Of a stretch of DNA of 37,281 nt, positions 23,728 through 32,202 are shown piece after piece; the stretch's first letter is position 1, and every line of letters starts with the position of its first letter. The notes under the pieces were generated by a model. The model was not told the origin of the DNA. It saw nothing but the letters and a program-made list of their open reading frames with translations, and ran no database searches. The stretch covers positions 1 to 37,281 of the forward strand of contig CAZDAW010000027.1 in NCBI GenBank assembly GCA_964503685.1, given 5' to 3'. The DNA is from CAZDAW01 sp964503685. Lineage in GTDB: Bacteria; Chloroflexota; Anaerolineae; Anaerolineales; Anaerolineaceae. Made by a program: the position numbers and the translations under genes.

Positions 23728-25059
23728 GTGAGTTTCGCTTCAGAAAAGCATTTGGTGGCTGTTATCGGCGCTGGCCCTGCTGGTTTGTCTGCGGCTAAAC
23801 AATTAGCCTGTGAAAAAATCCATGTTGTCTTATTCAACCGTGATATCAAACCAGGTGGATTAGCCGAATATGGAATTTATCCCAGTAAGCACAAATTGAA
23901 AGAAGGTTTACGCGCCCAATTCCGGCAAATACTGGCATTACCACAAATTGATTACTATGGAAATATATCCATCGGGCAATCAGGCGATCTTACGTTCGAC
24001 GACCTGCGTGATATCGGATTCCAGGCCTTAATGGTGACAACAGGGGCGCAAAAAGCCAAACATCTTGGAATTCCGGGTGAAGAACTCAATGGCGTCTATC
24101 ACGCACAGGAATTGGTATATCACTACAATTTACTTCCACCATTTTCGACAATGCCTTACCCTATTGGTCGGCATGTTGCAATTGTTGGCGCCGGAAATGT
24201 TATGACTGATATTGCTCGCTGGCTTCTTCACGAAAAAGAGGTTGAGAAGGTGTATATCGTCGTCCGCCGAAGTCCAGCAGACGTGAAATTCGACCGGAAA
24301 GAACTAGAATATGTGGCTGCCAATCTTGATCTTTCAGCCCTTAATAAAGAGTTTGAACGAACTGCTCCAATCATGCTGGCCATGTCAAAAGATATTGAAC
24401 AGGCAAAGTCCAATATTCTTGCAGCTCTGCCCCATGCATACCCCAAAACGTCAGAAGCCCGGCTTATATTTACCTTTTTATCTTCTCCGACCAGAATCCT
24501 TGGGAATGTCTCGGGGCAAGTAGCGGGACTGGAAATTGAAGAAAATACCCTTGAAATGGAAAATGGCGAGACTAAAGCAAGGGGGTTAGGAATAAAACAC
24601 CAAATACCCGTCGATAATGTAATTCTTGCGATTGGGAATTTAGTGGACGATCAATTTGGCTTACCAAGCCGAGGGAATGGCTACGTTATGCATCCAGAAC
24701 CTCGTTACCCAATAGACAATACCTCTTATGAGGCTTATGACTCTCAAAACGGTCAAATAATCAAGGATATTTTTATCGCCGGTTGGGCGCGCCGCGCCAG
24801 TACAGGACTGGTTGGAATCGCACGAAAAGATGGAGTTAACGGAGCAAAAGCAATAATTCAATATCTACAAAATATGCCACCAACACCTATGCAGTCCATA
24901 GAGAAAATCCAGAGTCGATTAGCTCAACTCAATAAGCCAATTATTACAAAATCGGATATTCTCTACCTCGAAGAATTAGAAAGGAAAGAAGCGCAAAGGC
25001 TCAATCTGGATGAATATAAATGGGCGACCAATGCAGAAATGTTACGCTTAATTAAGTAG
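23728..25059 (+). CDS. ferredoxin-NADP reductase, adrenodoxin-reductase type
   Basis: The 443-residue flavoprotein passes electrons between NADP(H) and ferredoxin. It has an N-terminal FAD-binding GAGPAGLSAAK, a second dinucleotide motif GAGNVMTDIAR for NADP with VVRRS following, and the diagnostic GWARRASTGLVGIARKDG near residue 350 that matches the FprA/adrenodoxin-reductase GWxxRGPTGxIG motif. This distinguishes it from glutamate synthase small subunits, the nearest alternative. The last 60 residues form a helical tail. GTG 23728 is chosen because a strong GGGAGGG site lies just upstream, while ATG 23659 coincides with the promoter. The gene stands alone and ends at a strong terminator. 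Confidence 0.88.
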   Translation: MSFASEKHLVAVIGAGPAGLSAAKQLACEKIHVVLFNRDIKPGGLAEYGIYPSKHKLKEGLRAQFRQILALPQIDYYGNISIGQSGDLTFDDLRDIGFQALMVTTGAQKAKHLGIPGEELNGVYHAQELVYHYNLLPPFSTMPYPIGRHVAIVGAGNVMTDIARWLLHEKEVEKVYIVVRRSPADVKFDRKELEYVAANLDLSALNKEFERTAPIMLAMSKDIEQAKSNILAALPHAYPKTSEARLIFTFLSSPTRILGNVSGQVAGLEIEENTLEMENGETKARGLGIKHQIPVDNVILAIGNLVDDQFGLPSRGNGYVMHPEPRYPIDNTSYEAYDSQNGQIIKDIFIAGWARRASTGLVGIARKDGVNGAKAIIQYLQNMPPTPMQSIEKIQSRLAQLNKPIITKSDILYLEELERKEAQRLNLDEYKWATNAEMLRLIK

Positions 25060-25081
25060 AGCTAAAAAATATTTTAGGCAA

Positions 25082-25117
25082 AAAAATGGCGCTGGTCCAA
25101 CTCACAGCGCCATTTTT
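25082..25117. terminator. strong bidirectional intrinsic terminator
   Basis: A perfect 13-bp stem, AAAAATGGCGCTG with its reverse complement, encloses a ten-base loop and provides a T tract on either strand. It sits between the convergent reductase gene and the four-helix membrane protein gene and can serve both. Confidence 0.9.
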
Positions 25118-25143
25118 GATCGATTCATAGGGACATCAGTTTA

Positions 25144-25623
25144 TCAGCGTTTACGTCCAAAAGGTATCAAAAGGATAAAACCAATAGCGATGATACCCTC
25201 CCCGATTTGCACTCCTAAAGCCTGCCAAGGGCCAAAACAGGGTATATCCGGAAAAAGATTACTCCCCAGACCAAATGTATCGGCCATACCAGTGAAAACC
25301 GCTATTACATAACCAGTGCTAACCAATCTGAATCCGATGTCAGCAACTATTGAGAGCGGACGACCATTCCAGCAAGCAGTTAAACTGATATATCCACCAA
25401 TACAAATGATAGCCAAACCGACCAATAAGGTGGCTATCTGTACAAAACCAAACACTGAACTGCGATCTACCCCAAGTGTTGCAGGAGACGCCCCCAAGAG
25501 AAAGACCAAGAATCCAAATAACGTTATAAATAGACCAATTCTTATCCGTCCACGACGAATAACAGGCGCCTGCTCGCGATCAGATACTTGTCCACTAGTT
25601 GAGTCAGTTTTTTGAGATAGCAT
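25144..25623 (-). CDS. four-helix integral membrane protein of unknown function
   Basis: I do not recognise this 159-residue protein. A polar, basic N-terminus of about 28 residues is followed by four hydrophobic segments at roughly 29-47, 60-82, 96-115 and 132-152, and a short basic end (GRKR). No catalytic motif is visible. It begins one base after the stop of the M19 dipeptidase, so the two are almost certainly co-transcribed and perhaps translationally coupled. A bidirectional terminator closes the unit. A role as a small membrane partner is possible but unsupported. Confidence 0.75.
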   Translation of the reverse strand: MLSQKTDSTSGQVSDREQAPVIRRGRIRIGLFITLFGFLVFLLGASPATLGVDRSSVFGFVQIATLLVGLAIICIGGYISLTACWNGRPLSIVADIGFRLVSTGYVIAVFTGMADTFGLGSNLFPDIPCFGPWQALGVQIGEGIIAIGFILLIPFGRKR

Positions 25624-25624
25624 A

Positions 25625-26713
25625 TTATGGTAAGTTATTTTCCAGGTAGTTAATCCAATTCTTACCTAAAATCAAATCAATATCATTTTGAGAATAACCC
25701 ATCTCCGTTAAAATTGGAGACAGATTTTGCAGATCAGAGATTGAATCAATATCAGAAGGTGTATGCGGAGTGCCGCCATCAAAATCGCTTCCAATGCCTG
25801 CATAATTTGAACTACCTGCCATCTGGCAAATATAATCGATATGAAGCGCCACATCGTGGAGTGTTACAGGCGGCTGGATGCAGCCGGGTTTCCAATCGGT
25901 ACGCAAAAACGGGTTATAAATAACTGTTCCAATAACGCCTTCTCTTTCTATAATAGCACGGATTACCTTATCAGAAAGATGGCGATTCGTATTTGAAGTC
26001 CGAACAATCGCGGCCGGGTTGGCATGGCTGGCAATAACCGAACCCTGATAATAATCCAAGGCCTGCAAAGCTGATTTTTCATCCATGTGGGAAATATCCA
26101 GCGTAAAACCCAGATCTGCCATCGCCGCTAGCAACCGATACCCTTCCTTGGTTAATGGGCCGGGTTCATTTGTGCCGCCACAAAATCGAGTCCCCGCCCA
26201 GGCAGGTCCAATTATACGTACACCTGCTTCCCACCAAACATCAAGTTCAGATGGCGCCTGTACCCCTTCCGCTCCCTCCATTAACAACACGAGACCAACC
26301 GGATAGGTTGGATGTAAATCAGGATCATAGATTTGCTGCCAGGGCAATAATGTTTCCCTTAAATTTTGTTTGGTCTTGATCAAACAAAATTTATCGCTGT
26401 GATTATCAACAAGTTTTTTATAGCAATCAATCTGCGTCATGTAGAGCTTATGGGCTTGTGAAGAATCGCCGTAGCAAACAATTTCCCAATCGCCCGTTTT
26501 GCATCGTTCAGGGAGGGCAAACAGAGTACTAAAAATTACGGCTACCCGACCACGCTGATAATCAGGCCAGCCTAACATTGTGTTGCCAACCCTATCAGGA
26601 GTGGTGGTGTTTTGTTCAATTAAACGCGTTTCTTCCGATGAACGTGTATAATCACGCCCAAATGTCAGGATGTTATAAGCAAGATCTTCGTGTGCGTCAA
26701 CGATCAGTGACAT
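25625..26713 (-). CDS. membrane dipeptidase, M19 family
   Basis: The 362-residue protein belongs to the renal-dipeptidase (M19) family of zinc amidohydrolase-fold enzymes that split dipeptides. Metal ligands are visible: VDAHEDLAYN at the start (HxD), the bridging Glu in LLMEGAEGV, DISHMDE, VIASHANPAA and GIGSDFDGG. ATG 26713 places the first motif at the usual distance from the N-terminus; an in-frame GTG upstream lies within the terminator hairpin of the preceding gene. No ribosome site or clear promoter precedes ATG 26713, so expression may depend on read-through. It is followed one base later by a four-helix membrane protein gene. No signal peptide is seen. Confidence 0.92.
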   Translation of the reverse strand: MSLIVDAHEDLAYNILTFGRDYTRSSEETRLIEQNTTTPDRVGNTMLGWPDYQRGRVAVIFSTLFALPERCKTGDWEIVCYGDSSQAHKLYMTQIDCYKKLVDNHSDKFCLIKTKQNLRETLLPWQQIYDPDLHPTYPVGLVLLMEGAEGVQAPSELDVWWEAGVRIIGPAWAGTRFCGGTNEPGPLTKEGYRLLAAMADLGFTLDISHMDEKSALQALDYYQGSVIASHANPAAIVRTSNTNRHLSDKVIRAIIEREGVIGTVIYNPFLRTDWKPGCIQPPVTLHDVALHIDYICQMAGSSNYAGIGSDFDGGTPHTPSDIDSISDLQNLSPILTEMGYSQNDIDLILGKNWINYLENNLP

Positions 26714-26732
26714 ATAATGGGAGAAACAGGTA

Positions 26733-26762
26733 AAAGAGCGCACTGAGTTGAGTGCGCTCTTT
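26733..26762 (-). terminator. intrinsic terminator after the S1-domain gene
   Basis: A perfect 12-bp stem (AAAGAGCGCACT and its reverse complement) with a six-base loop begins just after the S1 gene stop and runs into TTTTA on the minus strand. It separates the S1 gene from the dipeptidase gene. Confidence 0.85.
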
Positions 26763-26770
26763 ATTTTAAC

Positions 26771-28033
26771 TTAAGAAATAGATTCGTCTGAATTCTGAGA
26801 GGCAGACGAATCACCCTCTTCTTTTTCCGATAAATCCAATTCATCTGCAATCGTCTGCCAATCCATATCTGCATAAGCGGGGGAATCAACACGACGCAAA
26901 CTCAATCCGATGCGATGATTTTGTGCATCGATCTTAATAACCCGCAAAGTGACTACATCTCCCTCATGAAGCACTTCTTTCGGATGCTCAATCCGCTTAT
27001 CACTAATCTCGGAAATATGAATCAGGCCTTCCAAATCGCCTTCCAACTGTGCAAAAGCGCCAAATTTTGTCAGTCGAGTGATCTTACCCTCAACAAGTTG
27101 GCCAACCTGAAAATGTTCAGCCTGCGCGCCCCATGGATCATCCTGAAGTTGACGAATTGATAAACCAATTCGTTTCTTTTCACGGTCAATAGCAATGACC
27201 TTAACTTTAACTTCCTGTCCGACGCTTAACACATCGCCTGGATGGCGGATACGATCCCACGAAATTTCCGATAAATGCACCAGGCCATCTGCCCCATTGA
27301 TATTAACAAAGGCGCCAAAATCTGCCAGGCTGGTAACCCGTCCGGTGCGAACTTCGCCCTCCTTCAATTCTTCAAGGACACGCTCTTTTATCATTTCACG
27401 AGTTTCTGTACTGGCTGCACGCTCTGATACAATCAAGCGTCGTCGCTCGCGATCCACTTCGATGACACATACATCAATTGATTCCCCAACCATTTTGCCC
27501 CAACGTTGTTCGGGGGTCTCACCGCTCATAGAAACGCGGCGAGAGAGGCTAATCTGTGAAGCAGGAACAAAACCCCGTAAACCGCCTAAGGGAACGATTA
27601 AACCGCCTTTATTAAAACCGATAATCGACGTATGAAGAGTATTACCGGACTTTAATAATTCCTCTGCCTCTAACCAATTGGCTTCATCCTGCGCTCTGGT
27701 ATACGAAAGAACAAGGTTGCCGTTTTGATCCTCGGGATTGACAACAAACACTTGAATTTCCTGACCAACGACAAAGGAAGCCAAGTCAGATGGTGGAATC
27801 TGTTCAAGTTCTTTTCCCGTAATCACGCCTTCTGATTTTGTGCCAACACTCACTAAAATTTGACTTGGACTTATACTGGCAATGACGCCTGTTCGAATCT
27901 CCCCTTGAGTAGGAAAACTCAATCCAAGCTCCTCTTGCTGAAGTAGCGCCTCCATATTGTTGCTATTATTATCAAACGATTGATCTTGTTCAGGCGTTAC
28001 CTTCTTGACGATCTCGGCGTCGTTCTGTTCCAT
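26771..28033 (-). CDS. S1 RNA-binding-domain protein (ribosomal protein S1 homologue)
   Basis: The 420-residue protein has four S1 domains at about residues 44-112, 128-205, 225-295 and 309-381, with the last two closest to consensus (FGAFV...GLVHLSEIS and FGAFAQL...GLIHISEIS). The ends are acidic. Four-domain forms occur in many bacteria lacking the six-domain E. coli type and bind mRNA, probably at the 30S ribosome. ATG 28033 is chosen because an in-frame ATG at 28072 lies inside the -10 element of its promoter. GGAG sits 12 bases upstream, rather far. The gene is divergent from the chelatase gene and ends in a strong terminator. Confidence 0.9.
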   Translation of the reverse strand: MEQNDAEIVKKVTPEQDQSFDNNSNNMEALLQQEELGLSFPTQGEIRTGVIASISPSQILVSVGTKSEGVITGKELEQIPPSDLASFVVGQEIQVFVVNPEDQNGNLVLSYTRAQDEANWLEAEELLKSGNTLHTSIIGFNKGGLIVPLGGLRGFVPASQISLSRRVSMSGETPEQRWGKMVGESIDVCVIEVDRERRRLIVSERAASTETREMIKERVLEELKEGEVRTGRVTSLADFGAFVNINGADGLVHLSEISWDRIRHPGDVLSVGQEVKVKVIAIDREKKRIGLSIRQLQDDPWGAQAEHFQVGQLVEGKITRLTKFGAFAQLEGDLEGLIHISEISDKRIEHPKEVLHEGDVVTLRVIKIDAQNHRIGLSLRRVDSPAYADMDWQTIADELDLSEKEEGDSSASQNSDESIS

Positions 28034-28070
28034 ACGATTATGCACTCCAATAGAGAAAGAAATATACTTC

Positions 28071-28099
28071 ATTATAAAGGTTATTCAAAAACTTGACAA
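28071..28099 (-). promoter_or_regulatory. sigma-70-type promoter of the S1-domain gene
   Basis: On the minus strand TTGTCA (28094-28099), a 17-base spacer and a perfect TATAAT (28071-28076) form a near-consensus promoter. Transcription would begin near 28064, giving a leader of about 30 bases. Confidence 0.75.
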
Positions 28100-28102
28100 C
28101 CC

Positions 28103-28130
28103 TTGTAATAAAATTGGGTTTTGTTATAAT
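28103..28130 (+). promoter_or_regulatory. extended -10 promoter of the chelatase gene
   Basis: TTGTAA (28103-28108), 16 bases and TG-T-TATAAT (ending 28130) form a promoter whose start would be near 28137. AAAGGGT then lies ahead of ATG 28152. Confidence 0.65.
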
Positions 28131-28151
28131 TCAGACAGAAAGGGTAGCAAA

Positions 28152-29258
28152 ATGCCATCTATTTATCCATTTACTGCTATCGTTGGCCAAGAGCGAATGC
28201 GGCGCGCTCTGATACTTAATGCCGTTGACCCACGTATCGGAGGAGTGCTGATCAGGGGCGAACGAGGTACAGCAAAATCAACTGCTGCCAGAGCACTTGC
28301 CGCTCTTCTGCCACAAGTTAAAGTCGTCAAGAACTGTCGATTCGGGTGTGATCCCGACAGGCCGACTACATGGTGTACTGAATGCTGGGAACGATCAGTA
28401 AATAATATTGAATTACCCTTTGAACGAAAACCAACCCCTTTTGTCAATTTACCTGTATCAGCAACAGAAGATCGCGTTGTTGGAACCCTGGATATCGAAA
28501 AAGCAATTCAAAAAGGTGAAAGGGCTTTTGAGCCCGGTGTACTTGCAGCAGCGAATCGAGGATTGTTATATATAGATGAAGTCAATTTGCTGGATGACCA
28601 TGTTGTTGACCTCCTTTTGGATTCCGCTGCCATGGGTATAAATATAGTGGAACGTGAAGGAATCTCTTTTTCACACCCGGCGCGTTTTATACTCGTCGGT
28701 ACCATGAATCCAGAAGAAGGAGATTTACGGCCACAGTTACTGGACCGTTTTGCTCTTTCTGTTGAAATTCGCGGCATCCGCGATGCACGCGAACGGGTGA
28801 TGATTATGGAATACAATCTGGATTACGAAAACGATCCAGATCAATTTCGTAATCGTTGGTTACCAGAAGAAGAAAAACTGTCCCACCAAATTGAAAAGGC
28901 CCGTACACTGGTCAATAAAGTTACTTACACACCACGTAATCTATTAACAATTGCTGCTATTACATCTTCATTAAATGTTGATGGCCACCGCTCAGATTTG
29001 GTTATCCTAAAAGCTGCCCGGGCTCAGGCTGCATTTGAAGGGCGAACTTCAATCAATGACAGAGACATAATCCTGGCTGCCGAGTTAGCTTTACCGCATC
29101 GTATTCGGCGTGGGCCTTTCCAACAATCCGAGTTGAGTATTGAGGATTTGCAAGAACGAATTAGCCAAATCGGTGATGAGGCAAACGAGAAGAATAAAAA
29201 AACTGAAATGGAATACGAACCCAGTTCAGATGAATCAGGTTCACAAAAAAAAAAGTAA
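28152..29258 (+). CDS. Mg/Co-chelatase AAA+ subunit (ChlI/BchI-like), first half of a frameshifted ChlD-type gene
   Basis: The 368-residue AAA+ ATPase resembles the motor subunit of magnesium and cobalt chelatases, which insert metal into a tetrapyrrole. Visible motifs are Walker A GERGTAKST at residues 36-44, a four-cysteine insert (NCRFGC ... CTEC), Walker B LLYIDEVNLL, and VGTMNPEEGDLRPQLLDRF with the sensor Asn and arginine finger. The frame ends at TAA 29256, immediately after an A10 tract, in a hydrophilic tail where homologues continue into a VWA domain. The -1 frame runs open from the tract into the VWA gene, and the joined product would be about 684 residues. ATG 28152 is chosen by its AAAGGGT site and the upstream promoter. 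No cobalamin or chlorophyll genes are nearby. Confidence 0.87.
   Translation: MPSIYPFTAIVGQERMRRALILNAVDPRIGGVLIRGERGTAKSTAARALAALLPQVKVVKNCRFGCDPDRPTTWCTECWERSVNNIELPFERKPTPFVNLPVSATEDRVVGTLDIEKAIQKGERAFEPGVLAAANRGLLYIDEVNLLDDHVVDLLLDSAAMGINIVEREGISFSHPARFILVGTMNPEEGDLRPQLLDRFALSVEIRGIRDARERVMIMEYNLDYENDPDQFRNRWLPEEEKLSHQIEKARTLVNKVTYTPRNLLTIAAITSSLNVDGHRSDLVILKAARAQAAFEGRTSINDRDIILAAELALPHRIRRGPFQQSELSIEDLQERISQIGDEANEKNKKTEMEYEPSSDESGSQKKK
29245..29258 (+). other. A10 slippery tract with A_AAA_AAG heptamer and stop: candidate -1 frameshift site
   Basis: Ten adenines occupy 29245-29254. In the frame of the AAA+ half the codons are CAA AAA AAA AAG TAA, so A_AAA_AAG at 29249-29255 is in the exact phase used in E. 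coli dnaX and is followed at once by a stop. A -1 shift enters a frame that stays open to 30205. An AGG at 29237-29239 sits about ten bases upstream, and no strong downstream stem was found by eye. Transcriptional slippage or a missing A in the assembly would give the same picture. Confidence 0.6.
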
Positions 29259-29383
29259 AACAAGAGGCAACTGATGCACCCCCTGAAAAAGGCCCAATAG
29301 AGCCAGAGCCTCAAAGTATATTCAATAACCAGAATCCGCAATGGTGGGAAGGGGGACAGCCAACCAAAATTGGCGAGGAATTT

Positions 29384-30205
29384 ATGCCTCGCAAATTAGA
29401 TACACCGTTGGATCATATCCTCCGCCAACAGAGCGGAAAAAGATCCCGAACACGAACTGAAAGAAAGCGCGGCCGCTATATACAGGCCAGACCTGCAAGA
29501 GGCAAGATTGATGACTTGGCATTTGATGCAACCATGCGCGCCGCCGCGCCCTACCAGAAAGAACGCCGACGAATAAACAAAAAAGTTGCGCTTGCCATCC
29601 GCCCCGACGATTACCATCGTAAAGTTCGAGTTCGTCAGGCTGCCAATCTGGTACTCTTTCTGGTAGATGCATCCTGGTCAATGGCAGTTGCTGAACGCAT
29701 GGCAGCTACCAAGGGCGCAATCATGTCGCTACTCACAGATGCGTATCAACGCCGTGACCGAGTTGGCCTTGTTGTTTTTCAAAAAGATCGCGCTACGCTC
29801 GTTCTTCCCCCGACTAACTCAATTCAACTCGCCCAACGCGCTCTGGCAGATATTCCAGTAGGCGGTAAAACACCTCTTTCAGCCGGATTAAGAACAGCTT
29901 ATGAGGTTCTCCATCGAGAACGTATCCTCCACCCCGACATCATGCCACTCCTGATCTTGCTCACGGATGGTGCAGGGAACGTTGCCATTAGTCGCCTATC
30001 ACCGCAAGAAGAAGCTCATTTATTATCCGACTATATAGCTAACGATGGTATCAGGAGCGTTGTCATCAATATGGAACACGCCGCTTTCGATCAGGGTCTG
30101 GCCCAGGCATTAGCCGACCATCTTAAAGCCCCCTGCTATACGCTCAGCGAACTAAAGGCAGAAAATCTATACCAGGCAGTCAAACGAGAAATGGAGCAGA
30201 AATAA
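29384..30205 (+). CDS. VWA-domain chelatase subunit (ChlD/BchD C-terminal half)
   Basis: This reading frame encodes a basic linker (RTRTERKRGRYIQARPARGK) followed by a von Willebrand A domain with an intact MIDAS site: DASWS, the Thr in GGKTPLSAG and LLTDGAGN. It matches the C-terminal half of ChlD/cobaltochelatase medium subunits. The frame is open upstream to the A10 tract at 29245 and reads an acidic Pro/Glu/Gln linker with an IGEEF segment that continues naturally from the AAA+ half, so the real product is likely a fusion. ATG 29384 has a GAGGA site close upstream and could also allow independent translation of a 273-residue VWA protein. It ends 19 bases before the convergent NFU gene. 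Confidence 0.85.
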   Translation: MPRKLDTPLDHILRQQSGKRSRTRTERKRGRYIQARPARGKIDDLAFDATMRAAAPYQKERRRINKKVALAIRPDDYHRKVRVRQAANLVLFLVDASWSMAVAERMAATKGAIMSLLTDAYQRRDRVGLVVFQKDRATLVLPPTNSIQLAQRALADIPVGGKTPLSAGLRTAYEVLHRERILHPDIMPLLILLTDGAGNVAISRLSPQEEAHLLSDYIANDGIRSVVINMEHAAFDQGLAQALADHLKAPCYTLSELKAENLYQAVKREMEQK

Positions 30206-30224
30206 GACTTATTAAGAGTCAATA

Positions 30225-30476
30225 CTATTCAACTGCTTCCACTCTTACTTCCGGGAAAAATTGATGCACAGTCCCTGCAACCCAACCTTGCAATGTACTG
30301 GGTGATAGTGGACACCCAAGGCAAGCCCCACTCAGACGAACTTTAACCACATCACCGCTGAAAGATATAAAATCAACAGCGCCACCGTGAAAGTGTTCAA
30401 TATAAGAGCTGATTCGTTCAATAAGCGCTTGCATTCTTTCTTCATCGGTATATTGATAATTAGTCTCCTCAGTCAT
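30225..30476 (-). CDS. NifU-like (NFU) iron-sulfur cluster scaffold
   Basis: The 83-residue protein is a stand-alone NifU C-terminal domain, which holds a [4Fe-4S] cluster between the two CxxC motifs of a dimer and passes it to apo-proteins. The conserved core reads VKVRLSGACLGCPLS, with the CxxC motif in place. A very strong AGGAGGT site precedes ATG 30476, and a near-consensus promoter lies upstream. It is monocistronic as far as seen here and converges with the chelatase gene. No other iron-sulfur assembly gene is in the window. Confidence 0.93.
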   Translation of the reverse strand: MTEETNYQYTDEERMQALIERISSYIEHFHGGAVDFISFSGDVVKVRLSGACLGCPLSPSTLQGWVAGTVHQFFPEVRVEAVE

Positions 30477-30520
30477 ACACGGATTACCTCCTAAAAAACA
30501 TGATTCTCTCCCGTAAACCT

Positions 30521-30549
30521 TTTGTACATCGGATTCAACTTATTGTCAA
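30521..30549 (-). promoter_or_regulatory. sigma-70-type promoter of the NFU gene
   Basis: On the minus strand TTGACA (30544-30549), a 17-base spacer and TACAAA (30521-30526) form a promoter, giving a leader of about 38 bases before ATG 30476. Confidence 0.65.
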
Positions 30550-30861
30550 CTTATGTAACCATTTTCGTTTTTATTCGTCTAAATGTATATCAACTAAGTA
30601 AAGTAATCTGTCATAAGTTTTTAGAAACGTGGAATTTTGGATCAGAGGTTCGGCTATTCTGAGTGATCATCAGTTTTACAGCGGCTTTCACCACTTTGGT
30701 GCACTTCAGGCCGTTTGTCGTGGCAGATGGCGGTTTACACCGCAGTCAATTCTTGTTCTGTAAGTAGATCATCTCTGGCTTTTGGCATGCCCAAAGTTTA
30801 TCACGTTTGTTAAAGTACATTCAACTGAATAGTTATCTATATCACTTTGGAGGTTTTTTCA
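30550..30861. other. long non-coding gap with three consecutive hairpins before the OsmC gene
   Basis: This stretch carries no credible ORF. On the plus strand it holds CACCA-CTT-TGGTG at 30689-30701 inside a CGGC/GCCG outer stem (30682-30713), GCGGT-TTAC-ACCGC at 30730-30743, and TTTGG-CATGC-CCAAA at 30781-30795. A weak TTGTTA...TAGTTA pair near 30809-30837 and TGGAGG at 30848-30853 precede the OsmC start. I do not recognise a known riboswitch or small RNA. Confidence 0.45.
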
Positions 30862-31260
30862 ATGGAATTGCTCATTGATTTTCCGGGTGGTGCACGAGTA
30901 GATGCCCACTTTGGCCCCTATACCGTAAAAACTGACCAACCGCCAACAGGCGGAGGCGAGGGCACCGCCCCAACACCGTTTGCAGTTTTCCTCTCTTCTA
31001 TTGGAACTTGCGCTGGTATTTATGTACTAGGATTCTGCCGGCAACGCAATCTTCCAACTGAGGGCATCCGAATTATCCAAAAAGTTCACAATAATCCGGC
31101 TAATGGTATGGTAGAACAAATTGAACTAGAAATTCAAGTTCCCCCCACTTTTCCTGAAAAATATTATGATTCACTTGTCCGCTCAGCAGAATTGTGTGCG
31201 GTTAAAAAACATCTGGAACACCCGCCTGAATTTGAAGTATATACAACGGTAACAAAATAA
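30862..31260 (+). CDS. OsmC/Ohr-family protein
   Basis: The protein of about 132 residues has the OsmC fold used by peroxiredoxin-like enzymes that reduce organic hydroperoxides. The two family cysteines are present: one in GTCAGIYVLGF, after the LSSIG segment, and one in SAELCAVKKHL. Related single-domain proteins have unknown substrates, so peroxidase activity is likely but unproven. TGGAGG eight bases upstream fixes ATG 30862; an in-frame TTG at 30847 lies on top of that site. A long structured gap precedes the gene, and prmA converges six bases after its stop. Confidence 0.87.
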   Translation: MELLIDFPGGARVDAHFGPYTVKTDQPPTGGGEGTAPTPFAVFLSSIGTCAGIYVLGFCRQRNLPTEGIRIIQKVHNNPANGMVEQIELEIQVPPTFPEKYYDSLVRSAELCAVKKHLEHPPEFEVYTTVTK

Positions 31261-31266
31261 AGAAGT

Positions 31267-32202
31267 TCAAATAGCTTGTGTTTTTTGGAATGCAAGCGCC
31301 ACCCAATCTCCAGACAGGAGCTTATCCACTAAATGAAGTTCATGTCGACAAGCAGCTTCTTCGACTTCTGGAGATTGTTCTTTAAGTATCCCAGAAAGGA
31401 TCAAAGTACCATCTGTGGATAACAATTCTTTCAAACAACCGTCCAACATTCTAACCAAAACAGGCGCTAAAATATTGGCAAGCACCAATTCTGCAGACCG
31501 AATACTAAAACAGCCTTTTCTAATTTCATCAACAGAGCCAACGCCAGTTTCAACCAGGTCAGCGACTTCGTTTAACGTAGCGTTCTCCAAAGTCGATTTA
31601 ACTGCCTGCGAGTCAATATCGACAGCCAGAGCTTTATGAAATCCTAATTTTAAAGCCGCTACCGTTAATATTCCTGAACCGCAGCCAATATCTATTACAG
31701 TTTTACCGGCATTTGCCCAACGCTCAATCAATTCAAGGCATAATTGAGTTGTGGGATGCGCCCCCGTACCAAATGCCATGCCAGGGTTAATTCGAATGGG
31801 AATAAGTCCCTTGCCTTCTGCATCAAGCCAAGCCGGTACAATGATAAACCGTTCACCAATTCGCATCGGCTGGTAATGCTGCTTCCAGGCTTCCATCCAA
31901 TCCGCATCGGCAATTGACTTATAAACCGGCGCTGGCATTGATCGGATCTGACTTAAATGCCACAGGCTTTCTTCGATTTGTTGGCGAGTTTGTTCCACCC
32001 TTTCATCAAAGGGAAGATATCCAAATACACGCACCGGGCCATACGGGGTTCCTTCATCTTCTGCACCCCGCATAATAACACCACTTTCAATAACAACCCC
32101 ATTAGAAGTGTAACGCTCTAAAACATCTGCCACTGATTCAGCCAGTTCACCGTCTACGGTTAGAGATATTTCAATCCAACGAGGATCAGTTGCCGAGAAC
32201 AT
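31267..32202 (-). CDS. prmA: ribosomal protein L11 methyltransferase
   Basis: The 311-residue product is PrmA, the SAM-dependent enzyme that trimethylates ribosomal protein L11. The N-terminal substrate-binding domain (WIEISLTV onward) is followed by INPGMAFGTGAHPTT, a PrmA signature, the SAM motif DIGCGSGILTVAA, the acidic AVDIDSQAV strand and LANILAPVL in place of the NPPY-type motif. It starts within the last codons of dnaJ (17-base overlap) with GGATGAAAG just ahead of ATG 32202, so it is the last gene of the hrcA operon, an arrangement also common in Firmicutes. Confidence 0.96.
   Translation of the reverse strand: MFSATDPRWIEISLTVDGELAESVADVLERYTSNGVVIESGVIMRGAEDEGTPYGPVRVFGYLPFDERVEQTRQQIEESLWHLSQIRSMPAPVYKSIADADWMEAWKQHYQPMRIGERFIIVPAWLDAEGKGLIPIRINPGMAFGTGAHPTTQLCLELIERWANAGKTVIDIGCGSGILTVAALKLGFHKALAVDIDSQAVKSTLENATLNEVADLVETGVGSVDEIRKGCFSIRSAELVLANILAPVLVRMLDGCLKELLSTDGTLILSGILKEQSPEVEEAACRHELHLVDKLLSGDWVALAFQKTQAI

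Noticed and set aside
26713..26718. TATAAT on the plus strand at the dipeptidase start
   Set aside because: It points toward the S1 gene terminator with no plus-strand gene to drive; it arises from the ATG context.
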